In this document: positions 7,792 to 15,175 of the stretch, piece by piece
Numbering within the stretch: the stretch's first letter is position 1
Layout of the letters: each line of letters starts with the position of its first letter
Assembly: GCA_040385825.1 (NCBI GenBank)
Contig: JAZKGQ010000043.1
Location: forward strand, 1-17,934
Direction of reading: 5' to 3'
Source of the DNA: JANNNF01 sp040385825
Lineage (GTDB): Bacteria; Pseudomonadota; Alphaproteobacteria; Rhodobacterales; Rhodobacteraceae
DNA: 17,934 nucleotides
Made by a program: the position numbers and the translations under genes
Notes under the pieces: model-generated
Databases searched by the model: none
Told to the model about the DNA's origin: nothing
Seen by the model: only the letters and a program-made list of their open reading frames with translations

Positions 7792-9087
7792 ATGAACGCC
7801 CCGCACCGCGATACTGGCTTCTTTACCGAACCCCTGTCTTCCCGCGACCCCGCCCTGTTCGGCGCCATCACCAACGAGCTTGGCCGCCAGCGCCACGAGA
7901 TCGAGCTGATCGCGTCGGAAAACATCGTGTCCCGCGCGGTGATGGAAGCCCAGGGGTCGGTGATGACCAACAAATACGCCGAGGGCTATGCGGGCAAGCG
8001 GTACTATGGCGGCTGCCAGTTTGTCGACGTGGCCGAAAACCTGGCGATTGAACGCGCGTGTGAACTGTTCGGCGTGGCCTATGCCAACGTGCAGCCCAAC
8101 TCGGGTTCTCAGGCCAACCAGGGTGTGTTTCAGGCCCTGCTGAAGCCCGGCGACACCATTCTGGGCATGTCGCTGGACGCAGGCGGCCACCTGACCCACG
8201 GTGCCGCCCCCAACCAGTCGGGCAAATGGTTCAACGCGGTGCAATACGGCGTGCGCAAACAGGACAGCCAGTTGGATTATGACCAGCTTGCCGCCCTTGC
8301 GACCGAACACAAACCCAAGATGATCATTGCCGGCGGGTCCGCCATTCCCCGCATCATCGACTTTGCCCGCATGCGCGAAATTGCGGATAAGGTCGGGGCC
8401 TATCTGCTGGTCGACATGGCGCATTTTGCGGGCCTCGTGGCCGCGGGTCTGTACCCCAGCCCCTTCCCGCATGCCCATGTCGCCACCACCACCACCCACA
8501 AGACCCTGCGCGGGCCCCGTGGCGGCATGATCGTGACCAACGATGAGGCGATTGCCAAAAAGGTCAACTCGGCGATTTTCCCCGGCATTCAGGGCGGCCC
8601 CCTGATGCACGTCATCGCCGCCAAGGCGGTGGCGTTTGGCGAGGCGCTGCGCCCCGAGTTCAAGACCTATCAGGCCCAGGTCGTCAAGAACGCGCAGGCC
8701 CTTGCGGATGAGCTGATGAAGGGCGGCCTCGACATCGTCACGGGCGGCACCGACACCCATCTGATGCTGGTCGATCTGCGCCCCGCAGGCGTCAAGGGCA
8801 ACGCGACCGAAAAGGCGCTAGGCCGCGCCCACATCACCTGCAACAAGAACGGCATCCCGTTCGACCCCGAAAAGCCCACCGTCACCTCGGGCGTCCGCCT
8901 CGGCACCCCCGCAGGCACCACGCGCGGCTTTGGCGAGGCTGAATTCCGCCTGATCGCGCAATGGATCGTCGAAGTGGTCAATGGCCTTGCCGCCAACGGC
9001 GAAGACGGCAACGCCGATGTCGAAGCATCGGTCCGCGCCCGCGTGGAAACCCTGTGCGAGAAATTCCCGATCTATCCGGGCCTGTGA
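7792..9087 (+). CDS. glyA: Serine hydroxymethyltransferase
   Basis: GlyA interconverts serine plus tetrahydrofolate with glycine plus methylene-tetrahydrofolate, the main source of one-carbon units; it is a cytoplasmic PLP enzyme. The 431 residues match the family. Motifs in order: ELIASENIVSRAV near residue 37, NKYAEGYAGKRYYGGC near 62, NVQPNSGSQAN near 100, LVDMAHFAGLVAAG near 205-218, and the PLP lysine K237 in TTTTHKTLRGPRGG. GIQGGPLMHVIAAKA follows. The ATG is chosen because AGGAG lies six bases upstream; the same frame is open for a further 335 codons to the left, but that stretch covers nadK on the other strand and is not protein-like. A small membrane protein gene starts within 26 bases after the stop and may be co-transcribed. 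Glycine made here is a substrate of PurD, encoded about 6 kb to the left. Confidence 0.97.
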   Translation: MNAPHRDTGFFTEPLSSRDPALFGAITNELGRQRHEIELIASENIVSRAVMEAQGSVMTNKYAEGYAGKRYYGGCQFVDVAENLAIERACELFGVAYANVQPNSGSQANQGVFQALLKPGDTILGMSLDAGGHLTHGAAPNQSGKWFNAVQYGVRKQDSQLDYDQLAALATEHKPKMIIAGGSAIPRIIDFARMREIADKVGAYLLVDMAHFAGLVAAGLYPSPFPHAHVATTTTHKTLRGPRGGMIVTNDEAIAKKVNSAIFPGIQGGPLMHVIAAKAVAFGEALRPEFKTYQAQVVKNAQALADELMKGGLDIVTGGTDTHLMLVDLRPAGVKGNATEKALGRAHITCNKNGIPFDPEKPTVTSGVRLGTPAGTTRGFGEAEFRLIAQWIVEVVNGLAANGEDGNADVEASVRARVETLCEKFPIYPGL

Positions 9088-9112
9088 TCCGTTGCTGAAC
9101 AGCATTCGCGAG

Positions 9113-9643
9113 ATGAAGGAAGGCACCAGACAACTGGTGGCTTTCTTCTGCCTTCTGGGGGCCGCGACACTAGGCAGTCTGACCTATGTCACCCACTATT
9201 GGCTCTTCTTCAGTCAAGCCAGAAGCTTCATCCCGGATCTTGTGAGCGGGCTCATTGCCGTTGCCCTGCTTCGCCCCCTGCTGGTTGGCGATTTTCACCA
9301 CAACCACCGCGCCAACATGGCGACTTGGGTAAACTTTTCCCTGCTGTTCTATGTGACTGCGATCTTCGCGAATATCGGGTTGGGCGGGGATACGTCCTGG
9401 TTCAAAACTCTGTCCTCGATACTGGCCGTCGCGGTCATCGGCATGGCAAACCTGAATTGCCAACGCTATGGCGAACTGGTGGTGCCCATCCTTTTGTTGT
9501 TCGGAGCGATCAACATTTCCTATGCAAGCAGCGCGATGGGCGTTGCTGGCTTTGCCTTGCTGATCCTCGCCCTTGTCGGGACGATGCTTGTGATCGACAT
9601 GGGGAAAGTAAAAGACGCCATGTTGTCAAAGCCAGCGATCTGA
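9113..9643 (+). CDS. Small multi-pass membrane protein, function unknown
   Basis: I do not recognise this 176-residue protein. It is very hydrophobic, with five or six likely membrane segments (about residues 8-27, 38-58, 70-90, 98-114, 121-138, 141-162). Short loops include a His-rich stretch DFHHNHR at 60-66 between the second and third segments, and the tail MGKVKDAMLSKPAI is basic. No catalytic motif is visible. It begins 26 bases after glyA; an in-frame TTG at 9092 is an alternative start, and neither has a strong ribosome site. Four 60-base lines counted inside the gene give about 54% GC against about 65% around it, and its codons are less GC-biased at the third position. This suggests recent acquisition or relaxed selection. 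The long open frame and consistent hydrophobic pattern support a real gene. Confidence 0.6.
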   Translation: MKEGTRQLVAFFCLLGAATLGSLTYVTHYWLFFSQARSFIPDLVSGLIAVALLRPLLVGDFHHNHRANMATWVNFSLLFYVTAIFANIGLGGDTSWFKTLSSILAVAVIGMANLNCQRYGELVVPILLLFGAINISYASSAMGVAGFALLILALVGTMLVIDMGKVKDAMLSKPAI

Positions 9644-9700
9644 GGCCCGCCAAGGGTGGCACAGCAAGAGTGCGCGGGCATTGGCCCTGTCCGGTCAGCC

Positions 9701-10072
9701 CTACACATACCCCCGCCACACCAGCACGCCGATCAGCAGCACCGCCACCACCAGCAGGCTGAAGGCGATGGAGCTGGCCATGCCCAGCAAGATGCCGGTG
9801 CGGCGGCTGCCGGACTTGATCGCGCCCAGATGCTTGACGCAGGTGTCATAGGCCCCGGCCACGTCTTCCATGTTGATCTGGGTCAGCAGCTTGGGGTTTT
9901 GCGCCTGCGTCGCCAGTTCGGACAGGGTGGTGGCCTTGACCCGGACCGCACGGGGCAGCAGGCGGCCGCCCTTGCGCAGCTTTTCGTCCAGGCCCCGCCC
10001 CCGGATGCCAAGGCGTTCTTCCATCAGCCCGGCCACCCGGTCGGCCATCTGCTGTATCGTGATCGCGCTCAT
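9701..10072 (-). CDS. Small protein with one C-terminal membrane segment, function unknown
   Basis: This is a 123-residue protein of unknown function. Residues 1-90 are soluble and partly helical, starting MSAITIQQMADRVAGLMEER, with a basic middle (RGRGLDEKLRKGGRLLPRAVR). Residues about 94-119 form one strong membrane helix (MASSIAFSLLVVAVLLIGVLVW) ending in RGYV. This is the layout of a tail-anchored protein with its body in the cytoplasm. The ATG at 10070-10072 is preceded by a G-rich site; a GTG directly before it (10073-10075) is an alternative that adds one residue. The gene is divergent from the hydrolase (about 97 bases between starts) and converges on the small membrane protein gene with 57 bases between. 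Codon use matches the neighbours, which supports a resident gene. Confidence 0.7.
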   Translation of the reverse strand: MSAITIQQMADRVAGLMEERLGIRGRGLDEKLRKGGRLLPRAVRVKATTLSELATQAQNPKLLTQINMEDVAGAYDTCVKHLGAIKSGSRRTGILLGMASSIAFSLLVVAVLLIGVLVWRGYV

Positions 10073-10169
10073 CACCGCCCCCGGACTTTGATTTTCGCCA
10101 ACCTACGGGCTGCGGCGCAGGGGTTCAACACCTCTGGCGCGGGGGCGTCACCCGCGTTAGAAAACGGGT

Positions 10170-10940
10170 ATGCTTGCCACAACGCATCACCCCGCCAGCC
10201 AACCCGTATCGCGCCCGCCGCTTCTGATCGTGCACGGGCTGTACGGGTCGGGGCGCAACTGGGGCGTGATTGCCCGCAGGCTGGCGGATGTGCGCGAGGT
10301 GACCGTGGTCGACATGCGCAACCATGGCGACAGCCCGCATCTGCCGACCCAGACCTATGCCGACATGGCCGCCGATCTGGCCGAAGTGGTGCAGACCTTG
10401 GGCGGCACTGTCGATGTGCTGGGCCATTCGATGGGCGGCAAGGCGTCGATGATGCTGGCGCTGACGCAGCCGGCGCTGGTCCGCAACCTTGTGGTCGCCG
10501 ATATTGCGCCAGTGGCCTACAGCCACGACCAGACCCAGCATATCCATGCCATGCGCGGCCTTGACCTGTCGGGTACGCCGACACGGGCCGAGATCGACCG
10601 CCGCCTTGCCCTGACCGTGCCCGATGTATCCTTGCGCGCGTTCTTCCTGCAATCGCTGGACCTGCGGGCCACGCCGCCGCGCTGGCGGCTGAACTTCGAT
10701 GTGCTGGAGGCCGAAATGCCGAACATCGTCGGCTGGCCGCAGGTGTCGGGGCAGTATGAGGGGCGGACCCTGTTTCTGACGGGGGCTGACAGCACCTATG
10801 TAAAGCCCGAATACCGCGACGAGATTCTGGCGCTGTTTCCCCATGCCCGCTTTGCCAGACTTCCCGGCGCGGGCCATTGGCTGCACGCCGAAAAGCCGCG
10901 CGAGTTTGAAGAAACCGTGCGGGTGTTTCTGGCGGGCTGA
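10170..10940 (+). CDS. Alpha/beta-hydrolase, YbfF/ABHD11-type esterase
   Basis: This 256-residue alpha/beta-hydrolase is of the type of E. coli esterase YbfF, which cleaves short acyl esters and acyl-CoA-like thioesters; the physiological substrate is not known. It shows the oxyanion region LIVHGLYGSGRNW (19-31), DMRNHGDSPH (48-57), the nucleophile elbow GHSMGG with Ser87, ADIAPVAY with Asp111 (the acid in YbfF) and GAGHWLHAEKP with His236. The triad is therefore complete. There is no signal peptide, so it should be cytoplasmic. The ATG has only a weak ribosome site. It converges on the glycosyltransferase gene, with copy B of the 165-bp repeat beginning 28 bases after its stop. Other hydrolases of the superfamily, such as dehalogenases or epoxide hydrolases, are possible but fit the acid position less well. 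Confidence 0.85.
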   Translation: MLATTHHPASQPVSRPPLLIVHGLYGSGRNWGVIARRLADVREVTVVDMRNHGDSPHLPTQTYADMAADLAEVVQTLGGTVDVLGHSMGGKASMMLALTQPALVRNLVVADIAPVAYSHDQTQHIHAMRGLDLSGTPTRAEIDRRLALTVPDVSLRAFFLQSLDLRATPPRWRLNFDVLEAEMPNIVGWPQVSGQYEGRTLFLTGADSTYVKPEYRDEILALFPHARFARLPGAGHWLHAEKPREFEETVRVFLAG

Positions 10941-10967
10941 GAGGGCGTTTGGGGCGGGCGGCGAGCG

Positions 10968-11132
10968 CAACGATAGGGCAATGCCCGACCGCCGGGTGGG
11001 CAAGCAACAGCAGTTCTACTCGGTTTATGGTTCAACTCCTCCCACAGTATTTCTGCTGGTACGGTTGAAGAATGCCCGCCCGAGGGGGCAATGGGGCATT
11101 GCCCGGCGCGCTTCGCGCTTGATTCCGGGCAG
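10968..11132 (+). repeat. 165-bp dispersed structured repeat, copy B
   Basis: This is the second copy, in the opposite orientation to that at 6598-6762 and aligned without gaps. The outer parts (about the first 35 and last 60 bases) are nearly identical and the middle holds most of the differences. The inverted repeat is shorter here: 11 bases, GGGCAATGCCC at 10976-10986 and its complement at 11094-11104. The hairpin AATGCCC...GGGCATT (11071-11100) and the GCGCG/CGCGC stem near 11105-11117 are kept. It lies between the convergent hydrolase and glycosyltransferase genes, the same kind of place as copy A. An open frame of about 50 codons starting MPDRRVG runs through both copies, but I do not call it a gene because nearly all differences change the amino acid. 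Confidence 0.85.
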
Positions 11133-11167
11133 TTAAGGAAGGTCAGTCAGCGAATCTTCCCGCGACC

Positions 11168-12139
11168 CTAAACCAGTTGTTCGTACAGTTCCGCCATTTC
11201 CGGCTGCGCCTTCAGCGTGGCGATCCGGTCGCGCCATTGCCGCAGGGCGCGGTTGCGCTGTTTCGTCAGCCGGCCGCCGGTCTGCGCATCCAGCGCCGCG
11301 ATTTCGGCGTGCAGGGCATCGGCAGCCGAGGCCAGGCCAGGGTCGGGTTCCGTGTTCACGTTGCGCTTGCGCCAATAGTCCAACGCAATCGCGCGGTCCG
11401 GGTGCGACGATGACCCGCGCGCCGATTTCATCAGGAAACTGTCGCTGTCCTTGACCATGTAATGGTTGATCTGCGCCAGTTTATACGGTTCGGGGTCCGT
11501 CACCTGAAACCCCCGCGTGATGAAATCGGGGGCCGCCCGGCCCGAGCCGTTGCGGGTGATGGTCGCATCGAACCTGGGCGTTTTCGGCAGATGAATGCCG
11601 GGCCGGGCGAACGATGCCGTGCGGAACAGGGTTTTCACCGGCATCGGGTGGCGTTCGGGCAAGGTGCCGTCATTGGCCAGCGTGAAGCGTTCTGTCACCA
11701 GCCGGTTGTCCAGCGCGCGCAGATGGCTCGATCCGAACACCCGCCAGTTCAGGCGCAGCTCGTCGGCATCGCCCACGGCGGCGATCAGATCCTGCACCGT
11801 GCCTGACCCCACATTGACCTTCAGAAACTCGTCACCATCCAGCGCCATGCACCAATCGGCCTCGCCATACATCTCCAGCCGGGCGGCGCGGCGATAGGCA
11901 CGGTTCTGATAGGTTTTCTTGATGCCTTCCTTGCGGAAATCGTTGTTGTAATAGCGGATCACCCCAAGCGTATGCAGCATCCGCAGCGCAGGTTCGGTGG
12001 TGTCAAACGAATTGTTCTGGAACACCACGATGTCGGTAAAGCCGATCATCCGGTGATAGCTGATCCATTCCAGGATGTTCGGACCTTCGTCCTTTACCGT
12101 GGTGACAAGCATGATTCTGCCGGGCGGGACTGCCTGCAT
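11168..12139 (-). CDS. Glycosyltransferase family 2-like protein
   Basis: The protein (323 residues from the chosen ATG) resembles the bacterial group Glyco_tranf_2_4. The N-terminus is LVTTVKDEGPNILEWISYHR (11-30), a nucleotide-sugar-binding start. Next is VVFQNNSFDTT (38-48), and then the metal-binding LDGDEF at 100-105 (D101, D103, E104). No membrane helix or signal is visible, so it probably works at the cytoplasmic face. The C-terminal 70 residues are Arg/Lys-rich and look like a coiled or amphipathic helix (LTKQRNRALRQWRDRIATLKAQ). The acceptor and sugar cannot be told. The start at 12139 is uncertain: ATG at 12110-12112 would begin right at the family start, while an open frame reaches 12283 inside a palindrome. 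It is divergent from glpD and has no other polysaccharide gene beside it. Confidence 0.82.
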   Translation of the reverse strand: MQAVPPGRIMLVTTVKDEGPNILEWISYHRMIGFTDIVVFQNNSFDTTEPALRMLHTLGVIRYYNNDFRKEGIKKTYQNRAYRRAARLEMYGEADWCMALDGDEFLKVNVGSGTVQDLIAAVGDADELRLNWRVFGSSHLRALDNRLVTERFTLANDGTLPERHPMPVKTLFRTASFARPGIHLPKTPRFDATITRNGSGRAAPDFITRGFQVTDPEPYKLAQINHYMVKDSDSFLMKSARGSSSHPDRAIALDYWRKRNVNTEPDPGLASAADALHAEIAALDAQTGGRLTKQRNRALRQWRDRIATLKAQPEMAELYEQLV

Positions 12140-12268
12140 CACTGGACCTGACTTTTTGCCTCGTGGGCGCGGCTGCTTTGGCCCCGCGCCTTGTGCGGGC
12201 AGAATGTTCGTTTTGGGGCCAAGATCAACCATCCCCCCCTGCACCGACGCCCGAAACCCGCCCAAACG

Positions 12269-12294
12269 TGCCTGAAATGGCACAATTCAGGCAC
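12269..12294. promoter_or_regulatory. Palindromic operator-like site
   Basis: Arms GTGCCTGAA (12269-12277) and TTCAGGCAC (12286-12294) are perfectly complementary over nine bases around an eight-base centre. A competing smaller palindrome GTGCC-TGAAAT-GGCAC lies inside (12269-12284). It is about 130 bases before the glycosyltransferase start and 190 before glpD. The regulator is unknown. TGGCAC with a GC eleven bases later faintly recalls a sigma-54 site, but the TTGC element is not met. Confidence 0.45.
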
Positions 12295-12380
12295 CCGTCC
12301 TTTGCCGCGCTGCCGCGCGAATTTCTGCGATTGCAGCATTTACCTGCCGTATCATCGGCATTTCACCCCAGATAAAGTTC

Positions 12381-12419
12381 TACAATGTTCGCTTTTCATC
12401 AAAGTGACGCAAAAGCGAA
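12381..12419 (+). promoter_or_regulatory. glpD promoter -10 box with overlapping GlpR-like operator
   Basis: TACAAT (12381-12386) matches five of six bases of the -10 consensus; no good -35 is seen at the right distance. It is followed directly by TTCGCTTTT (12388-12396) and its perfect complement AAAAGCGAA (12411-12419), with centres 23 bases apart, about two helical turns. TTTCG/CGAAA half-sites are typical of DeoR-family regulators such as GlpR. A repressor bound here would cover the expected transcription start and release with glycerol 3-phosphate. The site is seen; the regulator is inferred. Confidence 0.55.
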
Positions 12420-12484
12420 AATTCATGTTGACGCGAAGCCCGCTTTCCGACCAATGTGCGGCAACGCGAAGGGGGGAGTCCGAC

Positions 12485-14077
12485 GTGAGCACCGCATCAC
12501 GGCCAGACATGGTCGATCTGTTCATCATTGGCGGCGGCATCAACGGCTGCGGCATCGCGCGCGACGCGACGGGCCGGGGCCTGACCGTGACGCTGGCCGA
12601 ACAGGGCGATCTGGCGCAGGCGACCTCTTCAGCCTCCACCAAACTGTTCCATGGCGGGTTGCGCTATCTGGAATATTTCGAGTTCCGTCTGGTGCGCGAG
12701 GCGCTGGAGGAACGCGAAACCTTGCTGACCGCAATGCCGCATATCAGCTGGCCGATGCGGTTCGTGCTGCCCTACCACCCCGACATGCGGTTTGAATCCG
12801 ACACGCCCACCTCGCGGCTGTTGTCGCGCGTGATGCCGTGGATGAAGGGGCGCCGCCCCGCATGGCTGATCCGTCTGGGGCTGTTGATGTATGACACCAT
12901 GGGCGGTCGCAAGATCCTGCCCGCCGCCCGCACGCTGGACCTGACCCGCGATCCGGCGGGGGTGCCGCTGAACCGCAAGTTCGCACGCGCTTACGAATAT
13001 TCCGATTGCTGGGTCGAGGATTCCCGCCTTGTCGCCCTGAACGCCCGTGACGCAGCCCTGCGCGGGGCGCAGGTGATGGTGCAGACCCGCGTGCTGTCTG
13101 CCGACCGCGCCGCCGACCATTGGATCGTCACCACCGAAGGCCCCGCTGGACGCGCACAGCACAAGGCGCGCGCGCTGGTCAATGCCGGTGGGCCATGGGT
13201 CGAAGACATCATCCGCAATGTCGCCCGGATCAACTCGACCGAGGGCGTGCGTCTGGTGCGCGGCAGCCATATCGTCACGAAAAAGCTGTACGATCACGAC
13301 CGCTGCTATTTCTTTCAGGGGTCCGATGGCCGCATCATCTTTGCCATTCCGTATGAGCAGGACTTTACCCTGATCGGCACCACGGATCAGGACCACAAGG
13401 GCGCCCCATCTGAGGCGGTCTGCACCGATGCCGAGCGCGATTATCTGTGCACCTTCGCCAGCCAGTATTTCGCCAAGCCGGTGACGGCGGCAGATGTGGT
13501 CTGGACCTATTCCGGCGTGCGGCCCCTGTACAATGACGGGGCCAAATCAGCCACGGCGGCGACGCGGGATTATGTGCTCAGCCTTGATCAGACGGCTGCC
13601 CCCTTGCTGAACGTGTTTGGCGGCAAGATCACCACCTATCGCCGTCTGGCGGAATCTGCGCTGGAAAAGCTGGCCCCGTTCTTCCCCAAGGCATCGGGCA
13701 AATGGACTGCGCGTGTGGCGATGCCCGGCGGCGATTTCCCGGTGGATGGCGTGGCCGCGCTGACCGCAGCGCTGACTGCCCGCTATCCGTTCTTGACGCC
13801 CTATTGGGCCGGTCGCATGATCCGCGCCTATGGCACCGAGGCGCAGGCCGTGCTGGGCACCGCCCGGACCGCCGCCGATCTGGGCACCGATTTTGGCGCG
13901 ACCCTGACCGAGGCCGAGGTCAGATGGCTGATGCGTCACGAATTTGCGACACGGGCAGCAGATGTTGTCTGGCGCAGGACCAAGCTGGGCCTTCGGCTGT
14001 CGGCGGATCAGATCGCCACGCTTGACGCCCATATGACCACCAGTGCCAACCGGGCGACCCGCCCGGCGGCGGAATGA
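12485..14077 (+). CDS. glpD: Glycerol-3-phosphate dehydrogenase, FAD-dependent
   Basis: GlpD oxidises glycerol 3-phosphate to dihydroxyacetone phosphate at the inner face of the membrane and passes electrons to quinone. The 530 residues fit the aerobic enzyme. Seen: FAD-binding FIIGGGINGCGIARDA (13-28); the family stretch SSASTKLFHGGLRYLE near 47-62; WVEDSRLV; VNAGGPWV; the GlpD-type VWTYSGVRPLY; FGGKITTYRRLAE; and the helical C-terminal domain with EVRWLMRHEFATRAADVVWRRTKLG, the usual end signature. The GTG start is chosen because GGGGGGAG ends six bases before it and the sequence begins MSTASRPDMVDLFIIGG as in relatives; the ATG at 12425 has no ribosome site and lies just after the operator. 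It heads the transporter operon: glpS begins nine bases after its stop, sharing an overlapping GAGGAAA ribosome site. Confidence 0.96.
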   Translation: MSTASRPDMVDLFIIGGGINGCGIARDATGRGLTVTLAEQGDLAQATSSASTKLFHGGLRYLEYFEFRLVREALEERETLLTAMPHISWPMRFVLPYHPDMRFESDTPTSRLLSRVMPWMKGRRPAWLIRLGLLMYDTMGGRKILPAARTLDLTRDPAGVPLNRKFARAYEYSDCWVEDSRLVALNARDAALRGAQVMVQTRVLSADRAADHWIVTTEGPAGRAQHKARALVNAGGPWVEDIIRNVARINSTEGVRLVRGSHIVTKKLYDHDRCYFFQGSDGRIIFAIPYEQDFTLIGTTDQDHKGAPSEAVCTDAERDYLCTFASQYFAKPVTAADVVWTYSGVRPLYNDGAKSATAATRDYVLSLDQTAAPLLNVFGGKITTYRRLAESALEKLAPFFPKASGKWTARVAMPGGDFPVDGVAALTAALTARYPFLTPYWAGRMIRAYGTEAQAVLGTARTAADLGTDFGATLTEAEVRWLMRHEFATRAADVVWRRTKLGLRLSADQIATLDAHMTTSANRATRPAAE

Positions 14078-14086
14078 GGAAACGCG

Positions 14087-15172
14087 ATGTCGCTTGAATT
14101 TCATGGCGTGTCACGGGTGGTTGCCGGGCGGGTGCAGATCCACCCCACCGACCTGACACTGGTGGGGGGCACGATGAACGTGCTGCTCGGGCCGACCTCC
14201 TCGGGCAAGACCAGCCTGATGCGGCTGATGGCGGGGCTGGATCAGCCCACCACCGGGCGGATCATCTGGAATGGGGCCGATGTGACAGGCATACGCGTGC
14301 AGGACCGCAAGGTCGCGATGGTGTACCAGCAGTTCATCAACTATCCCGCGATGAGCGTTTATGACAACATCGCCTCCCCCCTGCGCCTGATGGGCAAGTC
14401 GAAGGCCGAGATCGACCGCGCGGTGCAGGACACCGCCGCCATGCTGAAGCTGACGCCCATGCTCATGCGCAAGCCGCTGGAACTGTCGGGCGGCCAGCAG
14501 CAACGCTGCGCCCTGGCGCGGGCCTTGGTCAAGGGCGCGGGTCTGGTGCTGCTGGACGAACCACTTGCCAACCTCGACTACAAGCTGCGCGAGGAATTGC
14601 GCATCGAAATCCCCCGGATATTCGAGGCTTCTGGCGCGATCTTCGTCTATGCGACGACGGAACCCGAAGAAGCCCTGCTTCTGGGCGGCAATACCGCAAC
14701 CCTGTGGGAAGGACGTGTCACCCAGTTTGGCCCCACGCCGCAAGTGTACCGCCAGCCCGCCGATGCCACCACGGCGCGGGTGTTCAGCGACCCGCCGATG
14801 AATTTTGTCGCCGCCACCAAGGCCGGGGGCCGGCTGACCCTGGGCGAGGCCTCGGCCCCCGCAGAAGGCCCCTTTGCCGCCCTGCCCGATGGCCGCTACA
14901 TGGCGGGCTTCCGGGCCAATCACATCGCGCTGCACCGCCCTTCGGGGGCTGCGGTGGCCTTTGACTGCACCCTTGCAGCCAGCGAGATCACCGGGTCGGA
15001 AACCTTTGTCCACCTGACGCATGGGGCCGACAAATGGGTCGGTCTGGTGCACGGGGTGCAGAACATGGCCGCAGGCACGCAGGTACAGGCCTGGGTGGAC
15101 CCGGCCCATATCTATCTTTTTGACGCGAACGGGGCGCTGGCCGCCCCTGCCGCCTATGCGATGGCGGCCTGA
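14087..15172 (+). CDS. glpS: Glycerol ABC transporter ATPase 1, with degenerate own ATP site
   Basis: This is one of two ATPases driving a glycerol importer like GlpSTPQV of Rhizobium leguminosarum. The 361 residues have a nucleotide-binding domain (about 1-230) and a C-terminal OB-type regulatory domain of the MalK group (about 235-355). The signature LSGGQQQR (133-140), Walker B LVLLDEP (153-159, with D157 and E158) and D-loop NLD (162-164) are complete. Two elements are altered. The Walker A is GPTSSGKT (35-42), with Ser38 where the family has Gly. The switch histidine is replaced by Thr191 in YATTEP, where relatives have YVTHDQ. Its own ATP-hydrolysing half should therefore be weak or dead while its signature can serve the partner. 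It lies nine bases after glpD and three bases before glpT. Confidence 0.92.
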   Translation: MSLEFHGVSRVVAGRVQIHPTDLTLVGGTMNVLLGPTSSGKTSLMRLMAGLDQPTTGRIIWNGADVTGIRVQDRKVAMVYQQFINYPAMSVYDNIASPLRLMGKSKAEIDRAVQDTAAMLKLTPMLMRKPLELSGGQQQRCALARALVKGAGLVLLDEPLANLDYKLREELRIEIPRIFEASGAIFVYATTEPEEALLLGGNTATLWEGRVTQFGPTPQVYRQPADATTARVFSDPPMNFVAATKAGGRLTLGEASAPAEGPFAALPDGRYMAGFRANHIALHRPSGAAVAFDCTLAASEITGSETFVHLTHGADKWVGLVHGVQNMAAGTQVQAWVDPAHIYLFDANGALAAPAAYAMAA

Positions 15173-15175
15173 CCT

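Larger units (their letters stand above)
12140..12484. other. Divergent regulatory region between the glycosyltransferase gene and glpD
   Basis: These 345 bases hold no gene I can support, although both frames leading into the flanking genes stay open. They contain a 26-base palindrome (12269-12294), a -10-like TACAAT (12381-12386), an inverted repeat of DeoR/GlpR type (12388-12419) and the glpD ribosome site GGGGGGAG (12471-12478). Base composition drops to AT-rich between about 12330 and 12430, as expected of a promoter. Confidence 0.6.

Noticed and set aside
9645..9679. Terminator hairpin GCCCGC/GCGGGC between the small membrane protein gene and the 9701-10072 gene
   Set aside because: The stem is only six pairs with a 23-base loop and no T-run follows; too weak to call.
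12278..12293. Sigma-54 promoter (TGGCAC with GC eleven bases on)
   Set aside because: The -12 element reads AGGC, not TTGC, and the bases are explained by the palindrome.
12191..12484. 98-codon upstream extension of glpD
   Set aside because: It crosses the promoter-like and operator-like sites and is not FAD-enzyme-like; the GTG at 12485 has a strong ribosome site.
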